Source of the DNA: Aplectana chamaeleonis
Lineage: Eukaryota; Nematoda; Chromadorea; Rhabditida; Cosmocercidae
DNA: 64,000 nt
Assembly (NCBI GenBank): GCA_029168955.1
Contig: JAPDOI010001717.1
Location: 62,001-126,000 of the forward strand
Direction: 5' to 3'
Shown here: positions 31,846 through 44,200 of the stretch, in pieces
Position numbering within the stretch: the first letter of the stretch is position 1
Layout of the letters: each line of letters starts with the position of its first letter
The notes under the pieces: generated by a model
Seen by the model: only the letters and a program-made list of their open reading frames with translations
Database searches by the model: none
What the model was told of the DNA's origin: nothing
Translations under genes and position numbers: made by a program

Positions 31846-31974
31846 CCACGAAAGTTCAAGTAAATGAGCGAGGTTTTGCTATCTCAAGAAAAAATTCTAA
31901 CGAGAACATTCTTCTCATATCAAGTTGTTGTCTCTAGCACCAGAGTAAATGGTTGATGCGGACAAAAAACTCTA

Positions 31975-33202
31975 TCACCTGTCCTTCCGTTGATCATCGA
32001 CACTGTGGAGCGGACGCCAGTAACTTCTTCTTTCGTCCTCATAGTTGTCCACGAAAGTTGGCCTGTTCGTTCTAGGAACATGGGGACTCATTCCTCTAGT
32101 CAAGGCTCTCGAAGACTAATCGTCACGTTGAAACACGGCCTGTAGTGCGTTTGATGTCCTGCGGGACCCAGTCGGCTTCAGCTTTTCTCTAGCGGTTATC
32201 CTCAAAACGCATCACGTGTCAGGCCCTTCCGATTTTCGACGACAGCATATTCGCGTGTCTTCCTTTCTATTGCCCGCTGATTGATGCGTACCGCGTTTTC
32301 ATCCTGCTTTCGTGATAGGCAAGCCTCCGAAGCATGCGTTAAAACTGAAAGAACAACGGAATCGATCTTATGGGCACGGAGCCGATGTTCTTCGTCATCA
32401 TTACTACTTCCTTGACGGTCCAGAAACCTCCCCTAATTTCTCGTTTCCTCCTACTTAACTCCGGTACTAGGTCATTCTTCATGTTGACCTTGCGACGTTG
32501 ACACTTGTAGGGTCGTGAAATTGAGAACAAGTGGGCCCGAGAAACGTATCCGTTTTTCACTAGCATCGTTTTTATTTTATTTAGCCGAATACCGACCTTT
32601 CCGCACGCGTTGTTGAAGTCGGTTAGCATTCATTCGTCTTAACTGATAGATGGTGCTATGAGAACTATGTCATCAGCAAATGATTAAATCAAAGATGATT
32701 AAGCTACCGATCGTCGTCTTTCACTCCGATATCTTGCCATCTCAACTCGCGCATGACGTTTTCAAGAGATGCACTAAAGAATTTCGGTGAAATGGTATCA
32801 CCCTGAGGAGCCCCTCTCTTCCCATCGACGATGATTTCTCTGTGGAATGGTGGAATAGTTGTTGTGAACTCTCTGTACAGCTCACGCAGTATCTATATAC
32901 TGAGCAGGAACACCCTGGCTTCCCTGTGCTGCAGGGACCGCTTGTGTTTCGACGGAGTCGAAAGCCTTCTTCAAGTCGATGATCGTGAAGCAAAGCGGAG
33001 CCCTGCACTCTCGCGACACCTAAAAAAGCTTTGTAAAGTGTGTGCGAATGAGTCTGGCGAACCATACGGCCAGCGTGCGAGGCAGGCACGCATGCCTGTC
33101 GCATGATTCGCCAGTCTCAATCGGACACACTTTAACTGGGTGGTTGTGACCGAACGTGCTGAATCCTTCTCGAAACTCTACTTGCTCGCATGACTGCGAC
33201 AA
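31975..33202 (-). pseudogene. RTE reverse transcriptase, broken
   Basis: In order on the minus strand: EQVEFREGFSTFGHNH (near 33180-33130), a 96-bp hairpin insertion, then VSRECRAPLCFTIIDLKKAF with DSVET (motif A, near 32960), REIIVDGKRGAPQGDTISPK (motif B, near 32800), SFADDIVLIAP (catalytic box, near 32680), FNNACGKVGIRLNKIKTM (near 32600), VNMKNDLVPELSRRKR (near 32470) and the C-terminal HVMRFEDNR. Several frame changes and stops separate these blocks, so it is dead. Confidence 0.8.
33037..33132. mobile_element. 96-bp hairpin MITE inside the RTE
   Basis: AGTGTGTGCGAATGAGTCTGGCGAA and its inverse, ending CGGACACACTT, surround a GCAGGCACGCATGCCTG core. TAA flanks both sides (33034-33036 and 33133-33135). 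It lies between two conserved RTE blocks that are adjacent in intact elements. Confidence 0.65.
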
Positions 33203-33205
33203 AAA

Positions 33206-33629
33206 AGTCTGAACCAGGAGATAAGTGTAAAACTGTGGCTCAATTGGGAAAATGGCCGACCTGGTGTCATCGAAACATTCACTTCATTTTGTCATTGTTT
33301 GCTTTCCACTAGCTTGTTCTGACATATCAGTTGGCAGACAAATGAAAAATTTTCTGTGCTGCATTCGTGAACTTACTCGTCCTCGTGCAATACATCTGAA
33401 CCACTTTTGTTTTAATATAGTACAAGTCTTTTTATCGCAATAACTTACCGCAAGTTACTGTGACATTAATATTATGTTGGGGGTAAGGCGCGTTGCATTA
33501 TTGTGGATTCATTTTTGACGTTCAAATGATGAACCATTCATCCATTGTTCCAAACGTGGAAATAGTTTTCCCCGTTGTACCGCATAGGTATCCTCTGGTT
33601 CTGAGCCAAATTCACTGGTTCCTTCGTGT
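33206..33629. other. Unassigned
   Basis: Nothing is recognised. Confidence 0.3.
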
Positions 33630-33870
33630 GCTTACGCGGAGCGAGGGTAGAGACAGCGAGAAAGCGTGGGAGAGACCAGACATAGCACACGCGCGCAAAC
33701 GCACGCGATGAACGGAAATAAATGTCACTCCGAAACAGGATACGCTTTATTTTGGAGCGAAATTTATGTGGGGCCATCACGTGCGTCCGCGCGCGTATGC
33801 TGCTCTCTCCCTCACTCTTTCTCTTCGTTTCACACACGCACGCAAAGGAACAAAGTAGATTTACGGAACG
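33630..33870. mobile_element. Head-to-head inverted repeat
   Basis: Sequence 33640-33740 (GAGACAGCGAGAAAGCGTGG, CACGCGCGCAAACGCACGCG, GGAAATAAATGTCA) is a diverged inverse of 33735-33870, meeting at the TTTATTTCC/GGAAATAAA centre. A related direct copy lies near 31090. Confidence 0.45.
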
Positions 33871-33879
33871 GGGGGGGGG

Positions 33880-34914
33880 ATAACTCGGCACGTTGGCGCG
33901 TTCCAGGTAGTAGTAGAAGCTGCTGTTGAAAACCTCGGGGCGCCACGAAAACGATTTCTGCCTATAATCACTGCGCTTAATGCCCCCTCAACGCTCTTTC
34001 TATGTTACCAGTAAAGTTTAACTAGCTTTTTATTCAGATACTAGAGATCATTATTATTGATGTTTTTCTTAGTTGTGCTGTTATTATTTGCTCGTGGTTT
34101 TTTTCTCACAGATTTCTGAGCCGATGAATGTTTTTATACGCTTCAGTCCAATATTGTTGTAAAGGTATTTCAGCATACCTGTTTATTATGTGGTGTGCTA
34201 AGTGCTGGAAAATGAGGAACTATGTTCAAGGCAAGAGCTATTCTTGCGCGACACATTCTGTTCAGTCGTAGTGATAGCACAGACAGTTGTTGACACCTAG
34301 TTGGCAAGATCAGGTTCGCAGTTGCATCGAAAGCTTGCTTTCAATTTCCAGTAGTTGAACGAGGCAAGTCGCGCCGCCACAGTGAATTATAAAGACTGGC
34401 TGCTTATTTTCCTACTTGCCCTTGGTCCCCAGGGCTGGGCACACGTCCCGGCATGGCGATTTTGAATATGCACCTCTTTAGCTCGGTATTTTTCAGGCAC
34501 CCCCCTATGGGAAATCGAAATCGGCTGTTTTCCGAGAAGTCTCGAGCACAACAGCCATGATCTTGACTTCCTTAGTTTGATAAACCAGAATATAAAAAAG
34601 CACTGAATAAAGACAATTCCGAAAATGTCAGCAAAAAGGTAGTGTAATTTTACACTTCCAAACAATCTTATGAAGAAAATTTTTAATAAGAAGGTAGGTT
34701 GTGACAAAAGATAAAACAATTTTTTATTCATTACAATTCAGCAATTACAAATAACAACAGAGCTAATTTTATTGCAGTAATTAATGTTTTCTATCGAATG
34801 TTTTCATGAACCTATGTATGAAGGATTAATCCGTGTTTGATCGTTCTGATGAAGAAATTTTCAGAATCATTTTGTGTTGTGGAACCATCCAGGGATTGAT
34901 GAGATGCGTAGGGA
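33880..34914. other. Unassigned AT-rich sequence
   Basis: No gene or clear repeat is seen beyond a G9 run at 33872-33880. Confidence 0.35.
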
Positions 34915-35110
34915 GTGGAAAACCCGATTTTTACCCACGTAGAATGCTGCAATCCCTTAGAGACTCGGCTCGCCGTGCGATATGGTGTGTGTACGCAGCT
35001 ACACAGCGCACACGGGAGTGGATGCGCACACAATATTTATAAAAATGTATTTTATTATAGAACGGGGAAGAGAAAACGATTGAAACCGAAGGAAATGGAA
35101 GATTATGAAA
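34915..35110 (+). repeat. Dispersed repeat, copy 1
   Basis: AAACCCGATTTTTACCCACG, GGCTCGCCGTGCGATATGGT, AGCTACACAGCGCACACGGG and ATAGAACGGGGAAGAGAAAA occur here and, inverted, at 39665-39850. It forms an element of about 190 bp with no visible coding sequence. Confidence 0.6.
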
Positions 35111-35209
35111 ATTGTCTATTCTGGGTGTACCCATTTTAGAAATGTGATGTAAACAACCAAAGTTGGAGCAGGGGTAAGTATTTAGCCGTGACAAGTTTAA
35201 TTCAAACGA

Positions 35210-35495
35210 ACCTAGTTGATCAAAAGTAACATTAAACATGCAAGCAAAGGATATTGTGGGAAAGAGGAGAATCTGGCAAACAATTTAGGTTCAACAAGAT
35301 CGTTTTTAATGTGATTTAAGGACCTTAAATCTCGTCCCGGTTTTACCCCGAAAACGGACAAATCCGGGACGAGTTTTAAAGTCCTTGAATCACATTGAAT
35401 ATCAAAGCTTCCGTTACTAAAATGTTTGCCAGTTTCTCCTCTTTCGCCCAAATACTCCTGGTTCTCATGGCTAATGCTGTTTTTAATCAACAAAG
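35210..35495. mobile_element. Foldback element
   Basis: Inner arms GTGATTTAAGGACCTTAAAT and CTCGTCCCGG (35311-35341) pair with CCGGGACGAGTTTTAAAGTC near 35363-35395. Outer sequence (GTTGATCAAAAGTAACATTA, GGGAAAGAGGAGAATCTGGC) pairs with 35400-35490. Total about 285 bp. Confidence 0.6.
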
Positions 35496-35843
35496 TTCAT
35501 TTGGACATTCCCCTCTGCACTGACGGTGGGTGGTCGAGCGATCGATTGCTCTGAACCACGTCCATTTTTTTTCGCCGTCCTGAGAAGAATTTTCATCTAA
35601 ATCAACTCGACTATATCCATCCTTCTCTGATCAACTTTCTACTCGACTCTAATCTGATCGAACTGGCAGTTCCGCTGGCCGCTGTCAACTTTTCCGGCTT
35701 CAGTATTCCAACTGCTCAACTCTCACGCGTGGTTCCTAGTGGCAAGGGAACAAGCCTAATATTCGTCTTCATTTGCCACATCACCAGGTCATTGTTAGTG
35801 TAACTACTGGTCTTCGTTCTCTGCTTCTCTCTTTTGAGGATTT

Positions 35844-36636
35844 ATGGAAGGTCGTGCTATCTCGCCGGAGTTGTTAACTGCAATCGATGAGGTCAACGCG
35901 TCTACCACGATTCCACAGTGCCTCAAGAACGTTCTACATCAAATCACATGCCAGCTGAGTTCTCTAATTGAAGAAAACATTTGTCTCCGTAAGGAGAATC
36001 AAAAAATTGCTTCTCTTCATGTCGATAATGAACTTTTGAAGTCTAAAATTAGCAATCTCGAATCTTCTAAGAGCTCTTCCTCTGCTCCTCCATGTTCAGA
36101 TGCTATTACTTCTCAAATGTCCTGCTATTGTGGTGAGAAAGAACGTCTCCGCTCTGTGATAATAGGCAATGTTCCTGAACTCTCTATCTCGCCGTCGCAA
36201 TTATGACCTAAGAAGTGTCTTGAATGTGCTTGATCATTTGAAAATCGACTGCTTCCCCTCTTCGATTTATCGCCTTGGGAGATTTTTCCCAGGGAAGAAG
36301 AGACTTATCAAGGTTGTTTTTCCGTCTACATTCCATCAAAATCTTGCTGTTACTCGTGCATCGTGGCTCAAATCTTTTGCTGGTGGTGGGTTATTCCTAC
36401 GGGAATCTCTCACTGAGCAGGAAAGGAGGCGCAGACGCGGTCTACTTTCCAATAATCCATTCAATCTGCAGTCAGTGACGCATAACGATCCTTGTCCTGT
36501 TGCTTCTCAAGTTCAAGCTGTTGTCTCGCCGAGTATTGCTATTTTGCCCAGTAATTCCTATGGGCAACGTCCTCATTCTTGTGAAATATTGAATCCGAAC
36601 TCAAATGCCTCAGGTTTTGTTCAGAGTGGTTTTTAG
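35844..36636 (+). pseudogene. CR1 ORF1 (coiled coil plus RRM-like), frameshifted
   Basis: The N-terminal part (35844-36206) has a leucine/charged stretch likely to form a coiled coil (EENICLRKENQKIASLHVDN). After a frame change near 36180 the second part (36169-36636) reads RRNYDLRSVLNVLDHLKID, LIKVVFPSTFHQ and GLFLRESLTEQERRRRRG, the pattern of CR1 ORF1 RNA-binding proteins. The product would coat element RNA. One frameshift is visible, so this copy is not intact. Confidence 0.65.
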
Positions 36637-36689
36637 GGAAATAGACCCTTCAGGTCAATCCAGTTCTAACCTTTCAATTCCGGTATTAT

Positions 36690-39500
36690 CTCTTTCGCGT
36701 TTTTACGCTAACTTGAGGTCTTTCCTAAAAACTACATTGAACTAAATCTTCATCTTGGTAGTAAATATGATTTGTATCTTTTTCTGAGACATGGCTTAAA
36801 TCTATTCACTCCATTCCTTCCATGCTTGACGATTGGATAAAAGAGTACGCCATTCTACGCTGCGATCGAAGTCGGAGGTCTGGTGGTGGGGTGGCAATTT
36901 TTTCTTAGAAGCACTTTATCGCATTCTCTGTGGTTTTTCTGATTCAGTTGTCAATGGATACGAAATTTTAGCAGTAGACATCTTTCATGGTGACTTGTGC
37001 TTCAGAATAGTTTTAGTTTACAGACCACCCTCTGCCGCTATGGCTATAACTGAAGAGCTGACTAAAATACTGAGTGATCTCGCGACTACAGAATATCCTG
37101 CAATTTTGATTGGCGATTTCAATTTTCCTGAAGTCGATTGGGCAGGGTGGAACGAGCAGACCTGTTTCACGGATACTTTTTCTGAAGTTATCAGCAGCCA
37201 CGATTTCAAACAATTCGTTTTGGAACCTACTCGAGGGGAGAACATTCTGGATTTATTATTTTCAAATGGGGAAGATTTTCTAAGTAATGTCTCAGTCAAT
37301 TCACCAGTTGGCGACAGCGACCACAGGAGCGTTTCTTTTGATATCCGCGGTAATGGAATTGAGCGTCCCCCGATTCGCAAACGATTGTTCAGCAAAGGCG
37401 ACTTCACTTCTATTTCGCTATATTTGTACAACATTGCGTGGGTCGACTCGTTCGAGTCGGCTTCATCAGTTGACGAAAAGTACATGATGTTCCTCGCCAT
37501 TCTTGAGCATGTTATTGATATGTTTATTCCTTGGGCTTGGGTTTATCCCAGCAAATCTAACCTCCCACTTCATCTCCGCAATATGTCGGATCACAGGGAA
37601 TGTCTTCTTCGTTATGCCAAACTATCCGGTGATTGGGCTGAGTACAAAAGCTTTTCTAAAAAGTTTGCAGAACAGCTAATGAAATACACCAGAAACGTCG
37701 AGAAAAATATCATAGAGTCAGAAACAGAAGCAACGTTTTTACAAATTTATGAAAAGCAGACTTAGTTCCAAATCACATTTTGGTGCTCTGAAGCAGAATG
37801 GATCGACTTTGTTGAATGATCATGATAGGGCTAATGCATTAGGGCTCGAGTTTAGCAAAGTGTTTTCTGAAGATGATGGCTTTCTTCCTGAGTCTAGCGT
37901 CCCTCATCAATTTCCAATGCACGACTTTCCTTATTTTGATGAAATCACGATCTATGAACACTTGATGAAATGGCCTAATTCTTATTCATTCACTCCTGAT
38001 AAAATCCCTTTTATATTTGTTAAGAACGTTGCGCATGTAATTGCCTATCCATTTATCGTACATATTCAATCAGTCGATGAGCCTTTCCGAGGTCCCTCGA
38101 CTTTGGAAACACTCCTACATCACTCCTCTCCTGAAAAAGGAACCGTCCCATGATCCCGGAAACTACAGGCCAATCAGTATAACTTCTCTGTTCTGCAGGC
38201 TTTTTGAGAAAATTTTAAAGTCCCACATCCTCAAGCATATAGGGCTAAATAATCTCATTCCTCCATGTCAACATGGGTTTGTTGAGTGAAATCAGTTACG
38301 ACAAATATGCTGGAGACTCTTGAAGATTGGACATTAGCTTTAGATGCCAGAAAAAGTGTTGACGTGATCTATGTAGATTTTGCTAAAGCATTCGATAAAG
38401 TTAGCCACAAAAAGCTCATTCACGTACTGGAAAAGCTCGGTTTCCATGAAAATGTATGGAAATGGATCAAAGAGTTTTTGACTGGAAGAACGTTCCAAGT
38501 TCGCATAAATTCGACTTTGTCGAATGTTTTTGAGGTCAAAAGTGGAGTGCCACAAGGAGGTGTACTGTCGCCGATACTCTTTAACATTTTTCTGCTGATC
38601 TGGGTAATATTTTTGCACAAAAATGGGGTCGTATGTAGACAATATGCCGACGACCTAAAAATTTACAGGGAGGTCTCTACCCTTCTTGATACAGAGCGCT
38701 TGCAAACAGCTATAGATCGTTTACAAGCATGGTCAAAGACATGGCAGATTCCGATTTCTCCCGGAAAGTCTTTCTGGATGCGTATTGGTTCTTCCGTGCT
38801 GCCCACTTCGTTTAATATAGATGCCCAGGGTATTGAGAGAGTCCAGCCAAATCAAGGATCTCGGTTTCTTGTATGATGAGAAACTTGATTTCAATTCTCA
38901 TTACAAAGAGTTGTACAAAAGGGCTCACAACCGTACCTATCAAATTTTTAAGGCTCTCACTACAAAAAGACAGTAGCGTCCTTTTGAGAGTGTACAAGGT
39001 TTACGTTCGTCCGCTTGTTGAAAATGGTACGGTTGTCTTCTCTCCGTACAAGAAAAAGACATCACTCTCCTAGAGAAGGTGCAGAAACAACTTTACCAGA
39101 AAGATATTAATACGGCGTGGAGGGTTTCTGTACTCTAAAATTCCAAATGCCAGGATTCGGAACCAATATTTCAACATAGCGAACCTCGAGTCACGGCGTG
39201 AATTGTTTGACATTTGTATGGTGCACAAGCTTTTTGAACGGGATGTCTGGTGCTAAATTTTCACACTTCTTCAGTATAGTCCTCTCGAAAACACGAGGTG
39301 GGGAGAGGAAAATATCATTTGCGAGGCCGAAAACCACAATTAGATGCAAATTCTTCACAGTAAGGGCGGGTTCAGCGTATCTTCGTGTCAGTAAAAGCAC
39401 ACTCACTTCCAGTTCAATGATAACATTCAAGCGGGGAATGGCCAAACTCTTGCTGAAATCATAGGCGTGTTTTGCGTATCTGAGCTCATGTTTATTCATT
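36690..39500 (+). pseudogene. CR1 ORF2 endonuclease-reverse transcriptase, frameshifted
   Basis: Endonuclease: FYANLRS near 36700, VYRPPSAAMA, ILIGDFNFPEVDWAGW (near 37100) and GDSDHRSVSF (near 37310). Reverse transcriptase: LWKHSYITPLLKKE and DPGNYRPISITSLF (near 38130-38190), VIYVDFAKAFDKVSHKKL (near 38370), SGVPQGGVLSPILFN (near 38540), RQYADDLKIY (near 38640). The C-terminal part to about 39500 is readable only in pieces (EKVQK, SSRRELFD-like). Frame breaks occur near 36830, 36900, 37760, 38100, 38290 and 38870 onward. Confidence 0.8.
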
Positions 39501-39664
39501 CGAGTTTTTTTTCTTTTTAAGCGTGTGTCTTATACAGCGTACCTAAATAAATAAATTTGAGTGAACCTTGTCAAGTCCGAGAAATTCACCCTGCCCCAAT
39601 TTAGTTTATTTACATTAAATTTCTGAAATGGTTGCATTGAAAGCATCCTATTTCTGCCTTCTTC

Positions 39665-39850
39665 CATTTACTCCACTTTCGATTCTTTTCTCCTCCCCGT
39701 TCTGTAATAAAACACCATTTTGATTAATATCGTGCGCGCGTCCACTCCAGTGTGCGCTGTGTAGCTGCGGACAAACACCATATCGCACGGCGAGCCCAGT
39801 CTATAAAGGATTGCGGCATTCAAGCTGGATAAAATTCGGGTTTTTATGTA
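39665..39850 (-). repeat. Dispersed repeat, copy 2 (inverse of 34915-35110)
   Basis: CCCCGTTCTGTAATAAAACA, GTGTGCGCTGTGTAGCTGCG and ACCATATCGCACGGCGAGCC are the inverse of copy 1. The two copies flank the CR1 region on either side but are too far apart and diverged to be its ends. Confidence 0.6.
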
Positions 39851-40210
39851 CAGGGTACTTCTCAAGTAGGAAGATACGATTATTTGCTTCTTTCACTGGA
39901 ACTTGCAGTCTTCAATTTTTACAGTCGGCTCTCTTCATAAGTCATTCTCACAGACGAATTTCCGTTGGCTAGTTTTTATATTGACCGGGACACCTGTATT
40001 TTTAGTCTGCCATAATACAGCAGTTCGCTAAACCTTTTCTGAACGTGAACGATAGCGCGTCTGAGCGCTGTCTTTCTATCTCCGCTTCTAATCGGTAACC
40101 ACAAGCGTAATCACTGAACGTTACACCAAAGAAACATTATACCACATCAATCCTTACTTGCTACTAGATAATGGAGTAGTGTTCATTCCTTCACCAAAAC
40201 AATCAAACAC
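39851..40210. other. Unassigned
   Basis: No gene or repeat is seen. Confidence 0.3.
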
Positions 40211-40467
40211 ATACAGTTCACCTCCGCACTGCCGTTCAGTCCGCAAAGTGCACACTGATTGCGAAATCGTGATGCGGGGCGGTTGCAAGTACCCTCAGAC
40301 AGAGATGTAGGATCACCCGGGCGGTGGGATCAACCGGGCACCAAAGGCAAAAACCGCCCGGGTGATCCCACATCCCTGTCTGAGGATACTTGCAACCGCG
40401 CCGCAGCACGATTTCGCAATCAGCGTGCACTTTGCGGACTGAACGGCAGTGCGGAGGTGAACTGTAT
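40211..40467. mobile_element. Near-perfect palindrome, 257 bp
   Basis: ATACAGTTCACCTCCGCACT at 40211 is the inverse of the right end (AGTGCGGAGGTGAACTGTAT, 40448-40467). Arms of about 115-120 bp are almost identical throughout (GTCCGCAAAGTGCACACTGA, GATCACCCGGGCGGT) with a short loop near 40339. Confidence 0.8.
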
Positions 40468-41261
40468 ATGATCTTTAATTCATAGAGTTGCTGAAGAGAA
40501 GCTTCCACAGCAACTAGGAATTATTGCAAACACAAACTGCATTTCTATCAATAATTTGAATTCTGTAAATTTTTGTCTTAAATGCGGAGAAGAAGATATG
40601 ACAAACCAGAAGAGAATCGTGTATTATTTTGCTCCTGAAATTCGACAGAACATGCACTTCGTTTTTTTTTTGGTGTCCGGTTTAGGCCCCTCCCTTTGCC
40701 CTCTCTGCAACGTCTAATATGTATGCACTCCCCTAAGGTTAACCGGGACGCGTGCCCAGCCCTGGGTCCCCCTTGTTTGCGACGCGACGCGGTCACCTTT
40801 CGGGATCCGTCCAAAATGCCGATTGAGGAAGCAGTCACAGACTATATCCCTCGACTTCGTTTTAAGGACGGGGCGGCCGCCGTCTTCCGCTTTCTGGCTA
40901 CAAGACTAAACGTAACTGGGAGAAGATGTTGAGATAACGACGTTAATTAACATATGCGACATAAACAAAAACGTTTACGTTGTTGGAAGCGTCAAAAATG
41001 TGCTTCTATCATTCATTGGTCATGTGATATGGAACATCGATATTTCATCACATTTGCTCGCATGTGCCTTCGCGAGCGTGTTGTCTGCTTCCAATCGAAT
41101 ACAAAAACAACCCGTTGTTTCTTCATGTACATCGATTTTTTTCTGGTTTTGTTCGTCAGCTGTCTATGGTAACTGCTCCCATCGATAGCAGCGTTGAGCG
41201 TGTGTGTGATTACGTTTATGTGTATGCAGTATTCCTTGACCGAGTCGAATGATTCGAAGCC
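40468..41261. other. Unassigned
   Basis: No gene is recognised. The stretch 40740-40860 is moderately GC-rich with an open plus frame but no recognisable domain. Confidence 0.35.
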
Positions 41262-44200
41262 GCCGAGATGTCGTACGTTCGTGCCGTGGCAGTGTGGAGG
41301 AAAGAAGATCACCTCCGTGCAAACCGACGTCAATCCCTCCGCGGAGAGGGTTTTTGTCATGGGAGAGGTGCTGGCTGGCTGCAGCTCTCCTGAGGATTCT
41401 TCTACAAATGGCCGGCGTCGAAAGGAATCCAGGACCCGCGAAGAAGAAGAAGTACCCATGTGCCACATGCGGCAGAGATGTCAATTGGTATGGAACCAGC
41501 GTCCAATGTTTTGGATGCGAAAGGTGGGTGCACTTCTCTTGTTCGGGTCTCAGTTCTGTGAGGCACCACGATTCTTCCTTTCGTTGTATTGTGTGCTCCG
41601 CCTCCAGTGACCCTAATTCCTCATCTCCCAACCGCCCCCTATCTATTGTACACATCAATCTAAACGGCCTTCGGACCAAGCTTTCTGAATTATCTCTCTT
41701 TGCCCGTACTCATCACCCGGATGTTATCATGGTCCAGGAGACCAAACTCTCTCCTTCTGCTACCTCTAGACATCCAAACATCCCGGGCTATACTGCATAT
41801 CATACTCCCAGGTCATCTCAAGGAGGCGGAGTCTCTACTTTTGTTCTGTCCTCTCTTCCCTCTCACATTATTCCAAACACTCCAGTGGATGGCACTCTCG
41901 AGTACATCCCCATCCATCTACCTCTTAAAACACCACTTTCTCTTTTTAATATATATATATCCCTCCTTCTTCCTCTTGTCCCTCAACATACAATCCTATC
42001 CCCCTTCTCAAGCAGCTGTATGACTGCTCTCTTTCTCCCTCAATTGTCTTTGCGGGTGACTTCAATGCGCACACGTTCTGCTCGTCGCTTGATTCTGATG
42101 CTAGAGGAGGTGACGTCGAAGAATGGGCGGAGGAGTGCGATCTGGTTATCTTAAACGATGGCCAGCCCACTCGTCTCCCTGCCAACGGCCGATCATCTAG
42201 CCCAGACCTCTCCCTCGTCTCTTCCAATCTCTCTAATGCCTGCTCTTGGTCGACATCCACAACTCTTTCCAGCGATCACATCCCTGTCTTTGTCGATATT
42301 GATCTCTCTAACTCTCTTGCTCCCTATACAGGTGTTCGTCATCGTTCTTATCTTAATTTAGGCCTTGCAGACTGGAGCCTGTTCAGGAGGTTGCGCTCCG
42401 CCAAGCGGCTGATTATCCGTGGAATGGCGATGTACACCAGAAGGAGCGCCACCTATCTGATGCTATCTTGAAGGCTGTGAAAGCTGCGATCCCTGAAGGC
42501 CGCGTTAAGACCTTCTTTCCCAATGTCACCAGGGAAACACTGCAGAAGATAAGGACAAGGGACGCAAAGAGAGCCGCAAATCATCTTGACCCAGACATCG
42601 CTGCGCTGGAAGATGAGATTAGGAACGACCTTGACAGGCACAAGAAGGAAACTTGGGAAAAGTTCACTGAGAAGATGAACTTCAGAAATGATGCAGCAGC
42701 AACGTGGAAGGCCTTGAAAGGATCTCCGGAAAGTTTACCTCCGCCGACAATTCCACGATTGAGTTTGAAGATGGAGTCTTCAAATCAGGAAGGAGGCCGC
42801 AAATGCTCTTGGGAAGCATTTTTTCATCACTAGAACCAAAAGAGAGAAACAGAACAGAATAACTGTACGGGAACTCTGTAAGTTGCCTCTCTTAGATGTA
42901 GATGATGCAGTCACGCCTGCACAGGTCGAGAAGGCGATAAAGGAGATGAGCAACTCGAAGGCATTAGGGCCAGACGGTTTGAGCCCTGCAGTCCTGAAGA
43001 GACTGCCCAGTGAACTACTGCCCTTTATTGCCGACGTCATAAATACATCGTTTCGTACATGCATTTTACCCCAAAATTGGAAAGTGGCTCGTGTTATTCC
43101 ACTGCCGAAGCCGGGAAAGTCACCATCCACGGCTAAAGGGTACCGGCCGATCAGTCTGCTCTCACCCATCGCCAAAATTGCCGAAAAACTGGTTGTGGAG
43201 GAGCTTGCCGAGCATAACAGCCAACAGCAGCACCAACATGGTTTCCGTAAATTACATTCCACCACTACGGCCTTGTTGGAAATTGAGAGCTATGTGCTGG
43301 ACGGCTTCAATGCCATCAAACCCCAACGTACTGTTGGTGTGGCCCTCGACTTAACAAAGGCATTTGACACTGTCAATCTAGGCCTACTATCAGAAAGTCT
43401 GTTGAAGTCTACCATCAAGCCATGGCAGAAGCGGTGGATAACTGCCTTTACTAAAGGACGTCGGGCAAATGTGCTATTCAGGGACATGTTTCCAATAGCA
43501 TCCCCATCGCCGCTGGTGTCCCTCAAGGAGGAGTTTTATCGCCTGCACTTTTCAGTTTATATCTAGAAGATCTGCCCGTTCCCTCAAGACATCAAGGTCG
43601 TTGCATACGCGGATGATATTACTATTCTGTGCCGAGATCGCGACATTAAGGTAGCCACCAGTAAGATCAATGACTACTTGATCGAGTTGAAATGTTTCTT
43701 CGATCGCAAAATGCTCACAGTCTCTGCCTCCAAATCGTCCGTCACCGTCTTTTCCACTGATAATGCAGAGCACAGTGCCCATCCTATGGTTAAATGGGAC
43801 GAAACTCAATTGCAGGCCACCCGATTCCCCAAGCTGCTTGGACTCGTGTTGGATCCTTCGTTGAAGTTTCATAAGAACACTGAGCAGAAGCAAGCCACAG
43901 TGAAAACAAGACTCAACGTCCTGCGTGCTCTCGGTGGAACGTCCTGGGGATGCAATAAAGAAACGATCCTGAGCACGTATAAGGCTATTGTGCAACCCGC
44001 CTTGGAGTATGCTGCGCCAGTCTGGCAGCACATCGTGTCGGACACCTCTTGGTCCAAGCTGCAGCGCGTCCAAAATTGTGCTCTGCGAATTGCAACAGGC
44101 TGTTCCAAAAGCTCTCCAATAGAGCACTTACATGCCGAAGCTCGCATATTGCCAGTTAGAGACCACTGCCAACTCCAGGCGCAACAAATGTACATTAACA

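Larger units (their letters stand above)
31970..33205 (-). mobile_element. RTE-type LINE, 5'-truncated
   Basis: A minus-strand fragment of an RTE-clade non-LTR retrotransposon covering part of the reverse transcriptase and the C-terminus. The 5' end is lost at about 33205. The C-terminal part (HVMRFEDNR, then YWRPLHSVDDQR) is readable down to about 31990. Confidence 0.8.
35500..39560 (+). mobile_element. CR1-like LINE, nearly full length
   Basis: Contains an ORF1, an endonuclease-reverse transcriptase ORF2 and a 3' end with AAATAAATAAATTT near 39545. The 5' limit is inferred as about 35500, just after the foldback. The order and motifs fit nematode CR1 elements. It carries several frameshifts (see the two pseudogene entries). 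Confidence 0.8.
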
